DNA of 64,000 nt from Amyelois transitella (GCF_032362555.1 NC_083532.1:4415001-4479000), one strand, 5' to 3'; numbered from the stretch's first letter, positions 48,576-60,324 are shown. The notes: generated by a model from the sequence alone, not told the origin. Program-made: numbers and translations.

Positions 48576-48836
48576 TGCCGTGTGGTTCCCGGCACCAATA
48601 CAAAAAAGAATAGGACCACTCCATCTCTTTTTCCATGGATGTCGTAAAAGGCGACTAAGGGATAGGCTTACAAACTTGGGATTCTTTTTTAGGCGATGGG
48701 CGAGCAACCTGTCACTAGTTGAATTTCAATTCTATCGTTAAGCCAAATAGCTGAACGTGGCCATTTAGTCTTTCAAGACTGTTGGCTCTGTCTACCCCGC
48801 AAGGGATATAGACGTGACCATATGTATGTATGTATA
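48576..48836 (+). repeat. Metulj-like SINE
   Basis: Full-length sense copy. Confidence 0.92.
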
Positions 48837-48839
48837 AAT

Positions 48840-49084
48840 AGTTAAAAATATACATCCTCTTCTTAGTTTTAAATGAGTGTCTCTTCTTTTGAAAGGACTT
48901 ACAGTACATGTGATTCCATTTTTAGTATACAGAAAAATATTAAAATTTCCATTCTTACCCTTCTAAGAGTGGATTTTTTTCAGGGTTTCACCACACACTG
49001 CGCTATTACTAATATTCTAAGGTTACTAAGCGAAAGACAAGGAATTTTGTAATTTTTTTGCCGATACCACTTTTTAACGATATC
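48840..49084. other. Spacer, nothing recognised
   Basis: No supported exon. Confidence 0.4.
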
Positions 49085-49240
49085 TGTGCATCTCCAAAAA
49101 TATATGCAGTGTAGTTTGTTCCGCCGCTTCTTCTACACATGCGTTTTGGCAGCGGTAGTAGATATAATTCGATTTAAGTTATGTGACGTCAATAAGTGAT
49201 ACCTTATATAATTTTTTTAAAATAAAACTATTCCATTCTA
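49085..49240 (+). repeat. LINE 3'-end fragment (TGCAGTGTAG subfamily)
   Basis: ATGCAGTGTAGTTTGTTCCG, CTACACATGCGTTTTGGCAG. Confidence 0.83.
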
Positions 49241-49585
49241 AATAATCGAAAGTAATTACCAACTTGCAAGCATAAAATACCTACGTACGTCCCAAAAATA
49301 CCGTGTACATTGTCGCCCTACATTTGCAAATCCGGTTACGTCTAAAAATCTAAAAATACACACAAAAGGACGCTCAATCAAAGAATAGGGCAGTGAGCAT
49401 CTTTAATTTAGAGATGACATCGAGTATGAATGATAAATATAAGTAAGTCCAATGGAAAAATACTTGGAAAATTGTCGAAACGTCACTCCGAACACAACGA
49501 GCCATGATGGACTTATGACATTTCTAAATTCTAAAGAGAATAAGACACGATGCGAACCAGATACTCGGCTGCGACGTTACAATTG
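49241..49585. other. Unidentified DNA with a local duplication
   Basis: 49448-49585 (AAATACTTGGAAAATTGTCG, CACAACGAGCCATGATGGAC) is repeated at 49880-50030. The SINE at 49586 lies between the two copies. Confidence 0.6.
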
Positions 49586-49853
49586 TAATACATACATACA
49601 TACATATGGTCACGTCTATATCCCTTGTGGGGTAGACAGAGCCAACAGTCTTGAAAAGACTGATCAGCCACGTTCAGCTGCTTGACTTAATGATAGAATT
49701 GAGATCCAAATAGTGACAGGTTGCTAGCCCATCGCCTAAAAAAAAGAATCCCAAGTTTGTAAGCCTATCCCTTAGTCGCCTTTTACGACATCCATGGGAA
49801 AGAGATGAAGTGGACCTATACTTTTTGTATTGGTGCCGGGAACCACACAACAC
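49586..49853 (-). repeat. Metulj-like SINE
   Basis: Full-length minus copy between two copies of a ~140-bp direct repeat. Confidence 0.9.
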
Positions 49854-49874
49854 AATACAAGTAGGTACAATATA

Positions 49875-50035
49875 AGTTAGTCCAATGGAAAAATACTTAG
49901 AAAATTGTCGAAACGTCACTCCGAACACAACGAGCCATGATGGACTTATGGCATTTCTAAATTCTTAAGAGAATAAGATGCGATGCGAACGAGATACGAG
50001 GCTGCGACATTACCATTGTAATTATGTACTCAATT
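49875..50035 (+). repeat. Second copy of a ~140-bp direct repeat
   Basis: Near-identical to 49448-49585 (AGTCCAATGGAAAAATACTT to GACATTACCATTGTAAT). Confidence 0.82.
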
Positions 50036-50131
50036 TTAAATCGTTTTTTTAAAGAGGTGTGTTAGAAGTTTGACGTGACTTGTCTGTCTGTATGTCCCGT
50101 AACGCGACGTGTTTCATAAATATTATTACTT

Positions 50132-50369
50132 ACATACATACATACATATGGTCACGTCTATATCCCTTGCGGGGAAGACAGAGCCAACAGTCTTGAAAAG
50201 ACTGAATGGCCACGTTCAGCTATTTGGCTTAATTATAGAATTGAGATTCAAATAGTAACAGGTTGCTAGCCCATCGCCTAAAAAAGAATCTCAAGTTTGT
50301 AAGCCTATCCCTTAGTCGCCTTTTACGACATCCATGGGAAAGAGATGGAGTGGACCTATTCTTTTTTGA
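50132..50369 (-). repeat. Metulj-like SINE, head missing
   Basis: Ends at GGACCTATTCTTTTTTG without the GTGCCG stem. Confidence 0.88.
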
Positions 50370-50746
50370 TTATATATAGGTTATGATGGAGTTTATTTTT
50401 AATTTTTAAGGGAGACTTAAATTTGTGTCGGGTATTTTTAAATGTTTCATTTCATTATGTAGGTTAACCGTTTTGGAATCACTGAAATAATTTGATATGT
50501 ACTTCAAAACCTAAGGCAGTTTTTTGTTTATTAAAGCGATAATTTCACCAATATTTTTTTATTGTTGTAAATCAAAGGTCACAGATAAAAAATGTACTTA
50601 TGTTTTTTATTAATAAAAATATCGCGTAACGCTTCTGGCTGGCTGGAAATATTGTCTTTTAATAATAAGTCCGGCATTACGTTCTTGTTTTTGGGTAGTG
50701 TATGTAGTTTTGAATCAACGGTATCATGTAGTTGAGATGATATATA
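50370..50746. other. AT-rich spacer
   Basis: No exon recognised. Confidence 0.4.
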
Positions 50747-50976
50747 TCCTACTAATTTAATAAATGCGAAAGTATGTGAGTATGTCAGGATGTCTGTTTG
50801 GATGTTTGTTACTCTTTAACGCAAAAACTACTGGACCGATTACGTTGAAATTTGGTATGTAGGTAGCTGAAGATCCAGAATAATACATAGGCTACTTTTA
50901 TACCAGAGTTCCCGCGGGATTGATTGTTACGTTATGATAGGATTTTAAAGCGGACGAAGTCGCGGGCGGCCTCTAG
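50747..50976 (+). mobile_element. Non-autonomous Helitron, type B, near complete
   Basis: TCCTACTAATTTAATAAATG start; AAGCGGACGAAGTCGCGGGC then GGCCTCTAG end. Confidence 0.87.
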
Positions 50977-50977
50977 T

Positions 50978-51250
50978 ATATTATAAAGTAAACCCTTAAT
51001 TTTGTCTGTCTGTATGTATGCCCTTATCGGAAAGTTGTAGACTTATTTTGTTCCAGTTTGAAATGTCGGAAAGCGGGTTTTCTGAGGAAGGTTTATATCT
51101 ATAAATGGTACTCGTGCAAAGTCGGGGCGGGTCGCTAGTAATTACCTATATAAAGCCGTAACTAAAATTGTCCTTTCAGTCTTTACAAGACCAGATCAGG
51201 AATCGAACTCGGGACCTTTTGTTCAGAGGCAGGAACCACTGCGCTAAACA
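50978..51250. repeat. Old repeat scraps
   Basis: A Helitron-like piece ending GGGGCGGGTCGCTAGT (51119-51140) and a tRNA-like scrap (GGAATCGAACTCGGGACC, 51187-51250). Confidence 0.45.
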
Positions 51251-51470
51251 CAAACCGTCATTTTGATGACAATACTCATTTTCATCTCATCTTTAAGTAC
51301 CTCTCTCGAAGCCACAACAAAAGTGGACTTGTCATTTTTCAAATAGAATAACAATGAATTCGATAGATATATTTTGAAAGAGCTCTTTTTGAATCAAAAA
51401 AAATAATGACATTTCTCTGTCATTATATCTATTAATCAATTTTTTATCTCCAAATTTCTCTCTCATTAAA

Positions 51471-51714
51471 TGTGCCGTGTGATTTCCGGCACCAATAAAA
51501 AAGAACAGGACCACTCCATTTCTTTCCTATGGATGTCGTAAAAGGCGAAGGAAGAGGCTTACAAACTTGGGATCCTTCTTTTAGGCGATGGGCTGTCACT
51601 ATTTAAATCCCAATTTTAACATAGACACAGCTCATCGTGGCCCTATCAGTCTCTATCTGTTGGCTCTATCTACCCCGCAAGGGATTTTGACTTAATTGGT
51701 TATATGTATGTATG
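51471..51714 (+). repeat. Metulj-like SINE
   Basis: Sense copy with small deletions; head GTGCCGTGTGATTTCCGGCA. Confidence 0.87.
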
Positions 51715-51834
51715 TTATTGTTATAATTTTATGTGCAATAAAGGGGACTCTATACACATATTTTCTTAAAAAAAATAATTAATTACAAATTAACTGTTCT
51801 TTACACACATACATACTTCTAACACATTCATTTG

Positions 51835-52005
51835 TGATGCCATGATCTAAATCATCGACGGGATCCCTTGCAAAGTCAATTCGCGTGAAAACCTGACTCA
51901 CCCAATCCGGGATCATGGTCGAAGGCGCACCCCGGGCTCCTCTCCAGAGTGGTGAGGATGAAACCGGGACATGATTTATCATGGAGGAAGAAGATAAATT
52001 TTACA
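51835..52005. repeat. LINE 3'-end fragment (GTGGTGAGGATG family)
   Basis: CTGACTCACCCAATCCGGGA, CCCCGGGCTCCTCTCCAGAG. Confidence 0.7.
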
Positions 52006-53297
52006 ATTCGACCCCGGTACCCTAAACAGGTTTTATCTCGGCTCACACGTGATTTTAAACGGTACTTAACTTAAAACTCATTAAGTAGGAGTTAACTTTA
52101 CAATCATTTAATACCTTTAATCTTAATAATAAAACGTTAAATTTAAGCTTAGTTAAAATAACTGACACTCGTTAAAATCTCTTAAATTGGCATTTAAACT
52201 AGTCGTTCCCAAAGATTGTTGACGGCGCGAACATGTATGTTTTTTACAACATTGTGAATATCTCAAAAACTATTTAACCGATTTTGATGCCCTACGAACT
52301 GAACAATTCTATTGATACATTTTAAATTTTATCAAAATCAGACCAACTGTTCGAAAGTTATAGCTTAACAAACAAACATACAAAAAAATATATTTTCACC
52401 CAAGTTAATGGGTATATTAATCGTTTCTAAATGTATGTTTAGAAAACATATAAGTATTTTTATTATTCCAGAATATAAATAGCAAAAAAACTCGGTAAAC
52501 GTACTCGAATAAGAATGCGTAAGGCACAGGTTTACATTATCATAAGAATATAGTACCTGGGTGACCGATATATATAGGTGTAATATATCTTTGCTCGTTT
52601 AATAATATAAGATAAATAACTACAACAGATAACACTCTTTTCAAGGTTATGTTATAACTGCGTGTTATTTATTTCATTAGTTTTATTTATTTTTGATTAT
52701 TTTGTTATTTATTTAATCACATAAATTAAGAACCTTAATCATATAATAACTCAACTTAACGAAATGGTACATTAAAGTACCATTAAAAATAAAAATCCTA
52801 AAAATTATGGCTTAAAAAAGATACAAGCCTTTTTTTACTTTAAAACTATACGGCACAGGATCACTAACTTTCAAAACATAAATCGACGTATTTAACCTCA
52901 AAATGCCAAACCTCTCTCACTTCACACTATTTCCTTATCAGATTGTTCTTTATTTGATTTTTCTAAAAGCTCCCGTTTGAACGAGCTTCCCCACTATCAG
53001 CTTTTTCCTTTCGTAACCAACTTTTACGTACCTTTCAAACAAAACAGCTTGTAAACAAATTTTTGAAAAGAGAACATATTGTTTTTTTTTCAATGTGCAT
53101 AGTATTAATTCGTAAAATGGTTTTTTTTCCAGAAAATGAGGAGTTTCTAATTTCTTAATCTCAAGATGTAATATTTTAATTTTACACTTGCCTTATGATT
53201 AACCAATTTTTATTACCTTTTTTTAATAATTAAATTTATATAAAAATTTCGGCTTACTATTATTATGGTCTATAATTTTGTTTAGGATCATTTACAG
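52006..53297. other. AT-rich stretch, no gene seen
   Basis: 52215-52390 (AACTATTTAACCGATTTTGA) is an old repeat related to 54240-54400. The rest is not recognised. Confidence 0.4.
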
Positions 53298-53614
53298 TGC
53301 CGTGTGGTTCCCGGCACCATTAAAAAAAAGAATAGGACCACTCCGTTTTATTCCCATGGATGTCTTATAAGGCGATTGAGGGATTCCTATCCCTATATCC
53401 CTTGCGGGGTAGACAGAGCCAACAGTCTTGAAAAGACTGATAGGCCACGTTCAGCTTTATGGCTTGATGATAGAATTGCGATTCAAATAGTGACAGGTTG
53501 CTAGCTCATCACCCAAAAAAAATAATTCCAAGATTATAAGCCTATCCCTTAGTCGCCTTGTACGACATCCACGATAAAGATCCTATTCTTAAGTGCCGGG
53601 AACCATACGACACT
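53298..53614. repeat. Two opposed Metulj-like SINE pieces
   Basis: A sense head (53298-53387) abuts a minus copy (53388-53614) that ends AGTGCCGGGAACCATACGAC. Confidence 0.82.
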
Positions 53615-54389
53615 ACTTATCTCATTATTACAATGGTCTCCCTAATATGCAAATTGACAGATTTTAGAAATTTATGCAAGGGTGAAAATTTAAACTGACT
53701 GAACTAATATGATGAAACACCAAGTTGGCCAATCAAAACTCAAAATTCAAAATTAGAATAAAATAACTCCAATTTAAATTCTATGAAGTGGTGGGTTAAC
53801 CAAAAAGTAATTATCACCATAAAGTTGGTAAGATTGTCAGTTAAATCACGTTCCGTTTCTAGTTACAGCGCTGCCAACCGTGAAAATAATATCCGACGCG
53901 TCGCGAATTCGGCTCTTTGAGTTGGCAGCACTTTCAACTGTAGGCGTTTATTTAAATTTTTGAACGGGTTCTAAACGCGATACGCCTTCTCAAAATGTAT
54001 TGGTCTAATATTTAATACACATTTATCAAAATGTAGTCAAGACATAAAATATTTACTATTTTTTGATTTTACGACTTAGGGCTTAAACTTAACTTAACGG
54101 ACAGATATTGTAAAAATTAATTGAAAATTTGCAAAACCCACGGCCCACATTTAACTTCTCTTTCAAAATTAAGTAATAATAAAATAATTCAATCGGCAAC
54201 TTAGTATGTAATTTTAAGTAATAATTTTTAAGACATATGTAGGTACATCGCTTTTTACAAAATTGTGCATATCTCTAAAATTATCTTCTTAAGCGATTCT
54301 GTTGCCTTACAAACATTCTATTGACAGATACTTCGTACTTTTTAAATTTCATCAAAATTAAACCAGCGGTTTGAGTGTTATCGCGTTAC
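53615..54389. other. Unidentified DNA with an inverted repeat
   Basis: GCTGCCAAC (53870-53878) pairs with GTTGGCAGC (53921-53929). No exon recognised. Confidence 0.4.
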
Positions 54390-54542
54390 GAACATACATT
54401 GCATGCATGCATAGCATACATTACATTCATACATTACATACATACATACATGCACACATACATTACATACATACATTGCATGCATACATTACATTCATAC
54501 AATACATACATACATTGCATGCATAAATTACATTCATACTCT
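54390..54542. repeat. CATTACATACATA-type satellite, diverged
   Basis: The same 13-bp theme as 20022-20905, mixed with TGCATGCA units. Confidence 0.85.
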
Positions 54543-54654
54543 TTTTTTCACTTCATAATAAAAAGCGAAACAGCGATAGCTTTTCACGCGATAAAAACAG
54601 CGTCACAATAATTTCAATTAAATTATTGTCATTCAGTTGAATGTGACCTTTGCT

Positions 54655-54856
54655 TCTTTGCGAAACTGTCGGCTCTGTCTACCCCATAAAAGAGAATACA
54701 TACATACATACACATATAATCACGTCTATATCCCTTGCGGGGTAGACAGAGCCAACAGTCTTGAAAAGACAAATAGGCCACGTTCAGCTGTTTGGCTTAA
54801 TGATAGAACTGGGATTCAAATAATGACAGGTTGCTGGCCCTGAAAAGAAGAATCTA
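54655..54856 (-). repeat. Metulj-like SINE, 3' part
   Basis: A minus copy, 54696-54856, preceded by a sense scrap (GTCGGCTCTGTCTACCCC). Confidence 0.82.
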
Positions 54857-54859
54857 AAA

Positions 54860-55270
54860 CTAAATCTAAACTATTCTAAGGCCGGTGGAACTAAAAACAT
54901 ATTCTGTAAATATTTAAAGAAACAAACAAAAATGTACCATTTATTTATCAAACAAGAATCAAACTTTGCTATTGAACGTTTGTGCAAAAAAAAGTAAAAA
55001 CAAACAAAAATGGCCGCCATTTTAAAACGCCCACAAAACAACTACGAACATTACCCCATTGTTCTAACTGCGATGAATCAAGCAACAGTGATGTTGCTTT
55101 TTATACAGTTGTCGATATCGATAAAAATATATCTATAAATCTTAAAATACTAAGTTTAAGAAACAAAGGTCTTTTTCAGCCTTAATTAAGGAATTATGTG
55201 AAAATATTTGTTTGTAATATCTTTATTGCACAGAAATTTATACAGTTACAAGAAATAGTATATAGTTATA
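54860..55270. other. Unidentified DNA with promoter-like motifs
   Basis: AAAATGGCCGCCATTTT (55008-55024, YY1-like) and GTCGATATCGATA (55112-55124, DREF-like). A 43-codon frame from ATG 55010 has no further support. Confidence 0.35.
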
Positions 55271-55276
55271 AACGAA

Positions 55277-55590
55277 ACCCAAGTTTTTAAGCCTATACCT
55301 TAGTCGCCTTTTACGAAATCCATGGGAACGGGGGTCCTATTCTTGGGAGACGGAGTGGTCCTATTCTTTTTTGTATTGGTGCCGGGAACCACACGGCACT
55401 GCCTAGGCTTATAAACTTGGGTTTCTTCTTTTGGGCGATGGGCTAGCAACCTGTCACTATTTGAATCTCAATTGTATCGTTAAGCCAAACAGCTGAACGT
55501 CGCCTATCAGTCTTTTCAAGACCGTTGGCTCTGTCTTACACGTAAGTAGTAATATAGGTAGATACATAAAATCACATCTATATCACTTAC
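55277..55590. repeat. Two head-to-head Metulj-like SINE pieces
   Basis: Minus 5' part (55277-55400) ending GGTGCCGGGAACCACACGGC, then a sense piece from GGCTTATAAACTTGGGTTTC. Confidence 0.83.
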
Positions 55591-55599
55591 GGGTACTAC

Positions 55600-55845
55600 A
55601 AAAATTTGTATCGATATTGTTTCATTGCTAAATGTATCTCAAGCCCATCCCTAGCCCTCACCTGTTGAATAGCGTTTTGCGAGTAATTTTCGCGCGCTTT
55701 ATTGGAAAATGGCGGAAAATACGCCACGAAAAAGACCCTAACATGATAAAGAAAACCTGCTTTTATGATTGATTTTATTGTCATTAGATATTTCTTACTA
55801 TTTCTGAAGAAAATAATATTCTAAAATCTGCACTACATATATTGA
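55600..55845. other. Unidentified DNA
   Basis: A minus-strand frame (55596-55784) contains a CAACAG|GTGAGG donor-like site but has no recognisable protein. Confidence 0.35.
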
Positions 55846-56122
55846 TACATACATACATACATACACATACATATGGTCACGTCCATATCCCTTGCGGGGT
55901 AGACAGAGCCAACAGTCTTGAAAAGACTGAATGGCCACGTTCAGCTATTTGCCTTGATGATAGAATTGAGATTCAAATAGTGACAGGTTGCTGGCCCATC
56001 GCCTAAAAAAAAGAATCCCAAGTTTGTAAGCCTATCCCTTAGTCGCCTTTTACGACATCCATGGGAAAGAGATGGAATGGTCCTATTCTTTTTTGGTATT
56101 GGTGCCGGGAACCACACGGCAC
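55846..56122 (-). repeat. Metulj-like SINE
   Basis: Full-length minus copy with a long (CATA)n tail. Confidence 0.92.
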
Positions 56123-56206
56123 TGCCAGGAAGATTTGAACCTGTGAACCAAGCGTTTTTAGTCGACCACCTTAACTGCTCAACCACCGACACTCTTTCCA
56201 AGCAAA

Positions 56207-56470
56207 TCTATACTAATATTATAAAGCTGAAGAGTTTGTTTGTTTGTTTGAACGCGCTAATCTCAGGAACTAGTGGTTCGAATTTAAAAATAATTTGCGT
56301 TGAATAGACCATTTACTAAGGCTTTAGGCTATATAACATCACGCTGCAACTATAAGGAAACCAAAGAAATAATGGAAAATGTGAACAAAACGGGGAAAAT
56401 TATTCACCCTTCAGGACTTCAATGATGCCCAAAATAACTATTCCACGCGAACGAAGTCCGCGACAGCTAA
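56207..56470 (+). mobile_element. Non-autonomous Helitron, type A
   Basis: TCTATACTAATATTATAAAG start; the end reads CGACAG-CTAA, a decayed CTAG. Confidence 0.83.
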
Positions 56471-57024
56471 GTAGCTATCTATATTTATAAATATCAGAGC
56501 CAGATTTCTTTTATCTGACTCGCTGACATTTGATTAAGTAATTTTAAACCGATCATTGGATAACGATTGTTCCGATAAGTGTACGTAATCTCGATTGTTT
56601 TATCGATTTCTTGTTATACTTGTGACGTAATATTTATGCACCAAAAGTTAAAAAAAAATGAGTACACTTGATTACCTTTTTTTCGAATAGTAAGTTAGTT
56701 AAACGTGATTATATGTATGCGTGTACGTATAAAATTGCACTCTCATATTGGAAATTTTTCATAATGACCGAGTTATTCAGTTTACCTATTGCCTAATTTA
56801 TCACTTAGTCCATTACATAAGTACATATGTATACACTCAACCAAACAGCCGACTAACTATTTTCTACTAAAATTAAATGAGCCCCCAAATATCAGCCATT
56901 ATTTTGGGCTAGGCTAATGCCAACCTACGAAAACAAACAACGTCACAGTGAGAGAGGCTTACCAACATGACAAAATGTGTACAATGCTCTTCATATCTGA
57001 ACTATTAGACTATTATTGGCTTTT
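56471..57024. other. Upstream region of NPF, nothing firm
   Basis: Probably holds the NPF promoter and a 5' UTR exon, but neither could be pinned down. A CACA|GTGAGAG donor-like site lies near 56945. Confidence 0.35.
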
Positions 57025-57256
57025 ACATACATACATATGGTCACGTATATATCCCTTGCGGGGTAGACAGAGCCAACAGTCTTGAAAAGACCAATAGGCC
57101 ACGTTCAGCTGTTTGGCTTAATAATGGAATTGAATTTCAAACAGTGGCATGATACTAGCCCGTCGCCGAAAAAAGAATCTCAAGTTTGTAAGCCTATCCC
57201 TTAGTCGCCTTTTACGACATCCATTGGAAAGAGATGGAGAGGAACCACACGGCACT
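57025..57256 (-). repeat. Metulj-like SINE with head deletion
   Basis: Minus copy missing the TCCTATTCTTTTTTGT segment. Confidence 0.88.
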
Positions 57257-57454
57257 AGAAAAAATGATTACTCATAATATTGTCGTAACTTTTGCCTCGG
57301 CATGGTTTCTGTGGGAATTTCTTGTAATAAATTTATTAGAATGATGCTAAGATAAAAAAAATACATTTTTATCACTCCTCAAGGGACAGGCAGAGACTTC
57401 ATCTTACACACAAATAGTTAAATTCGAGTAATTAATTGTTTTCTTCCAGTCACC

Positions 57455-57621
57455 ATGCGCGCTCTCCTGTCCGCCATTTTGTTGCTGTCCGCCATCTTGT
57501 CGTGCGCGACGCAAGCGCAGTACCCTCGCCCCCGCCGCCCGGAGAGGTTCGACACAGCCGAGCAGATCTCTAACTACCTGAAAGAGTTGCAGGAGTATTA
57601 CTCTGTTCATGGCAGAGGGAG
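57455..57621 (+). CDS. NPF: NPF coding exon 1
   Basis: Signal peptide and most of the mature peptide. Ends AG|GTGAGA; GC-rich against its AT-rich introns. Confidence 0.93.
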
Positions 57622-59933
57622 GTGAGAAGACTAAAAATAGATAAATAAATTGTAGGCAACCTTCTTGATATACGCCATAGCAACGGTTGCAATGATTTTA
57701 TTTTGGTTAGAGATATGTCAAAAATATTTTTTATTGTTAAAGATTCTTAATATTTTTGTTAATAATATAGTTATTTTAAAACTGATTATTTCTCTTTCTC
57801 CTTGTATCTTCTGTAGGAATAAATAACTTAATATCTGTACTTCCTACATAAATCATATCTCTTACTCGGAGGGGAATGGAAAGACTACATATTTCAACTT
57901 GCCACGATCTCTACATACTTCTTTCGCTTCATTCACATTCATAACTGTCTTCATGCAAGCTCGGCGGTTTCGGGTACTCTTGACTTGACCTTTTGTCAGA
58001 ACGTGATCTAACCTTTAATTTGGTCAAGATACGTTCGTCTTGCTCTCTCCAATCAGAGTCCCGTTGTATATTTGTAGAGTCAACATGATAAGACATACTT
58101 ATAATACTTGTTTTTTGGACAACCTATCTCCGATACACCGTAGAAATGCTACAGATGTTTCAAGGGACCATTTCAAAATTTTAATCATGTTATTATATCA
58201 TTGTTTTAATGTTGTCTGACCTAAAGTCTGCTCCTAGATGATATTACATATATACACTTTCTCGCAGGGGTAGGCAGGGACTACATCTTTCCACTTGCCA
58301 CGATTCCTTCATTTCATCCACATTAATAAATATTTTCATACAAGCATATCTTGTAGCTGTCTGGAAGAGATTTCATAATGCGATAAGACCGCCTTTCGTA
58401 CATCGTCAGAGCATTTAAGATAAGTCATTTTTATTAGATAAGTTCAAATAACTTATTTTTGTTATAATTTATGTGCAATAATTCTATCTCATCGATTTAA
58501 GGCACACTTGATATACAATATCGATGGTATGTTATGTAGATACTTAAACTCAAGTCCCTTACGGGGTAGACAGAGTCAAAAATCTTGATAAGACAGAAAA
58601 TTGAGATTCAAAATAGTGACAGGGAATTTAATAACTTATATCTTTAATATAATGAGCTAAAACGTTTTACGACTGCTAAGCTCAGCTTATAACTTGAAGT
58701 TCAGTACCACTTTCAAAGCTTACGACTGCATATGAGGTGACGCGTTCATGCGATTCTTCAAAGGATTAAACTAGTTCTTATATATGTACGTGTTATAATA
58801 TTTACATAACTACTCCTAAATAGGAGTGTTGTTGTTTTTGGCATAAAAAAAATGAGGGACGAATTACACAGATTGAGTAAACCTCTTGTTAAATATCTGT
58901 TTGTTTGTTTTATAGATACTAAACCTAACGATACAATGTGTAATTTTATTAATATGTCCAAGTTTTTCTTTAAATTTTCAAGGTTTTGTAAGTAACGTAA
59001 ACATTTAGATAAGTTATAAAGACAGTTGAACATTGTAAGCATGACAGTTTAACTAGCATTAAACTACTTTAAAGCTCTGTCTTCCCCATTTAGGTATAAA
59101 GATGTGACAAAATACATAACATTTACTTATATATAAACGGTCACCATTTATAGTATCAATTTTTATATGTATATGTTAAGTTAACACTTAAGAAGTGGCG
59201 GTAAGTTTGGTAAATAATAAATAAAAAACTTCGATATAAATTATAGTTTTGCTTTGACATATCACGCAATTACAAAAGTTATAGTTAAGTTTGTTAATAA
59301 TGATTTTACTATCACAGTTTGAAAGATGTTACATTTTTAATGAGCACCACGTTGGGCGCCAACATGTAGCGCCATCTATGATATAATAAATAATAATAAT
59401 AAATATATACGGGACAAATTACACAGATTGAGTTAGCCTCGAAGTAAGTTCGAGACTTGTGTTACGAGATACTAACTCAACGATACTATATTTTAGTATA
59501 AATACTTATATAGATAAACATCCAAGACCCAGGCCAATCAGAAAAAGTTCTTTTCTCATCATGCCCTGGCCGGGATTCGAACCCGGGACCCCCGGTGTCA
59601 CAGACAAGCGTATTACCGCTGCGCCACAGAGGCCGTAATATGCTTCTATAACTACAGTTTCTTTCCGTGCTGATGTAAAAAGAAAGATTCCGCAGTAAAA
59701 TTATCCAACAGCATAGCATTTAAGTTGGGACAAACGTAGACTTAATAGTTCTCAGAACTCAAAACAGATGGCGTTTACCCTAAAATTCGAACATTTATTT
59801 ATTTGTTTTTTTTTTCAGGTACGGCAAACGACAAATGCACATATCCGATGCGTCCGTGATCTTCAGAGAAACTCCATTCATAGACCATCCGATGAACGAA
59901 GACGTACTGTTTAAGGCGCTTGGATATAAGTAA
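57455..59933 (+). CDS. NPF: Neuropeptide F precursor (93 aa, 2 coding exons)
   Basis: The secreted precursor of an NPY-family peptide that in insects regulates feeding and related behaviour through a G-protein-coupled receptor. Exons are 57455-57621 and 59819-59933, with an upstream acceptor (TTCTTCCAG, ending 57449), so a 5' UTR exon exists. Residues 1-21 are a signal peptide (MRALLSAILLLSAILSCATQA). The mature peptide starts QYPRPRRPERFDTAEQIS and ends VHGRGRY, then GKR for amidation and cleavage. A C-terminal segment QMHISDASVIFRE to LFKALGYK follows. The phase 2 intron splits the Arg codon just before the final Tyr, the classic NPY/NPF intron position. The 2.2-kb intron holds a small mobile element and RTE fragments. 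Confidence 0.93.
57651..57848. mobile_element. Small TGTAGG...CCTACA element, copy 2 (198 bp)
   Basis: TGTAGGCAACCTTCTTGATA to TACTTCCTACA, flanked by TAAAT at 57646-57650 and 57849-57853. It lies 30 bp into the NPF intron. Confidence 0.83.
57849..58090 (-). repeat. RTE 3' fragment, diverged
   Basis: TTGCCACGATCTCTACATAC, GCAAGCTCGGCGGTTTCGGG, GATACGTTCGTCTTGCTCTC. Confidence 0.82.
58247..58350 (-). repeat. RTE 3' scrap
   Basis: GCAGGGGTAGGCAGGGACTA, CCACTTGCCACGATTCC. Confidence 0.7.
58375..58500 (+). repeat. LINE 3'-end scrap (TTATGTGCAATAAAG family)
   Basis: TAATGCGATAAGACCGCCTT to ATTTATGTGCAATAATTC. Confidence 0.6.
58553..58945 (-). repeat. SINE scraps in the NPF intron
   Basis: Metulj-like CCCTTACGGGGTAGACAGAG (58556-58625) and a decayed tRNA-SINE end (58849-58945). 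Confidence 0.55.
58946..59404. other. NPF intron remainder
   Basis: AT-rich. A SINE-like scrap at 59070-59110 only. Confidence 0.4.
59405..59634 (-). repeat. tRNA-derived SINE
   Basis: Full-length minus copy: TACGGGACAAATTACACAGA to GCGCCACAGAGGCC. Confidence 0.92.
59819..59933 (+). CDS. NPF: NPF coding exon 2
   Basis: Completes Arg, then YGKR and the C-terminal segment to the stop TAA at 59931-59933. Acceptor (T)n-CAG. Confidence 0.93.
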
Positions 59934-60324
59934 AAATGTGTTATAATCTGTGGCCGTGAACAATGACGAAATTCTTTTTAATTTTCGCGGGAAACTCTCT
60001 GGTCTATGTTTTTTCTAAAGCTTAGAAATTACAGCCCATAATGCCAAAGAGTCTAGTCAATTCATCTATCCGTCTTTTTTTATTTATACTCTATTTATCA
60101 TAGATTTATGAGGAATTGTTAAAAACCTGCTTCTAGGCTGGGTAGAAGCGATTTTGGCGGTTCTAAATCCTAACCTTACTTAAGATAGAGTATTGATAAA
60201 TTAATAGTTTAATATTATTATTTAGAAATACAACACTGTTTCAAGATTTACCTCTTTTATTTATCCTATTGTATCAAAGACTCAGAGCTCGATTATAAAC
60301 CTTCTCTTTTACTCTACAATGAAA
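59934..60324. other. NPF 3' flank
   Basis: No clean AATAAA within the first 300 bp, so the poly(A) site is unresolved. Confidence 0.4.

Noticed and set aside
53870..53929. microRNA-like inverted repeat GCTGCCAAC/GTTGGCAGC
   Set aside because: Only 9 bp pair around a 42-base loop that does not extend the stem; not a credible precursor.
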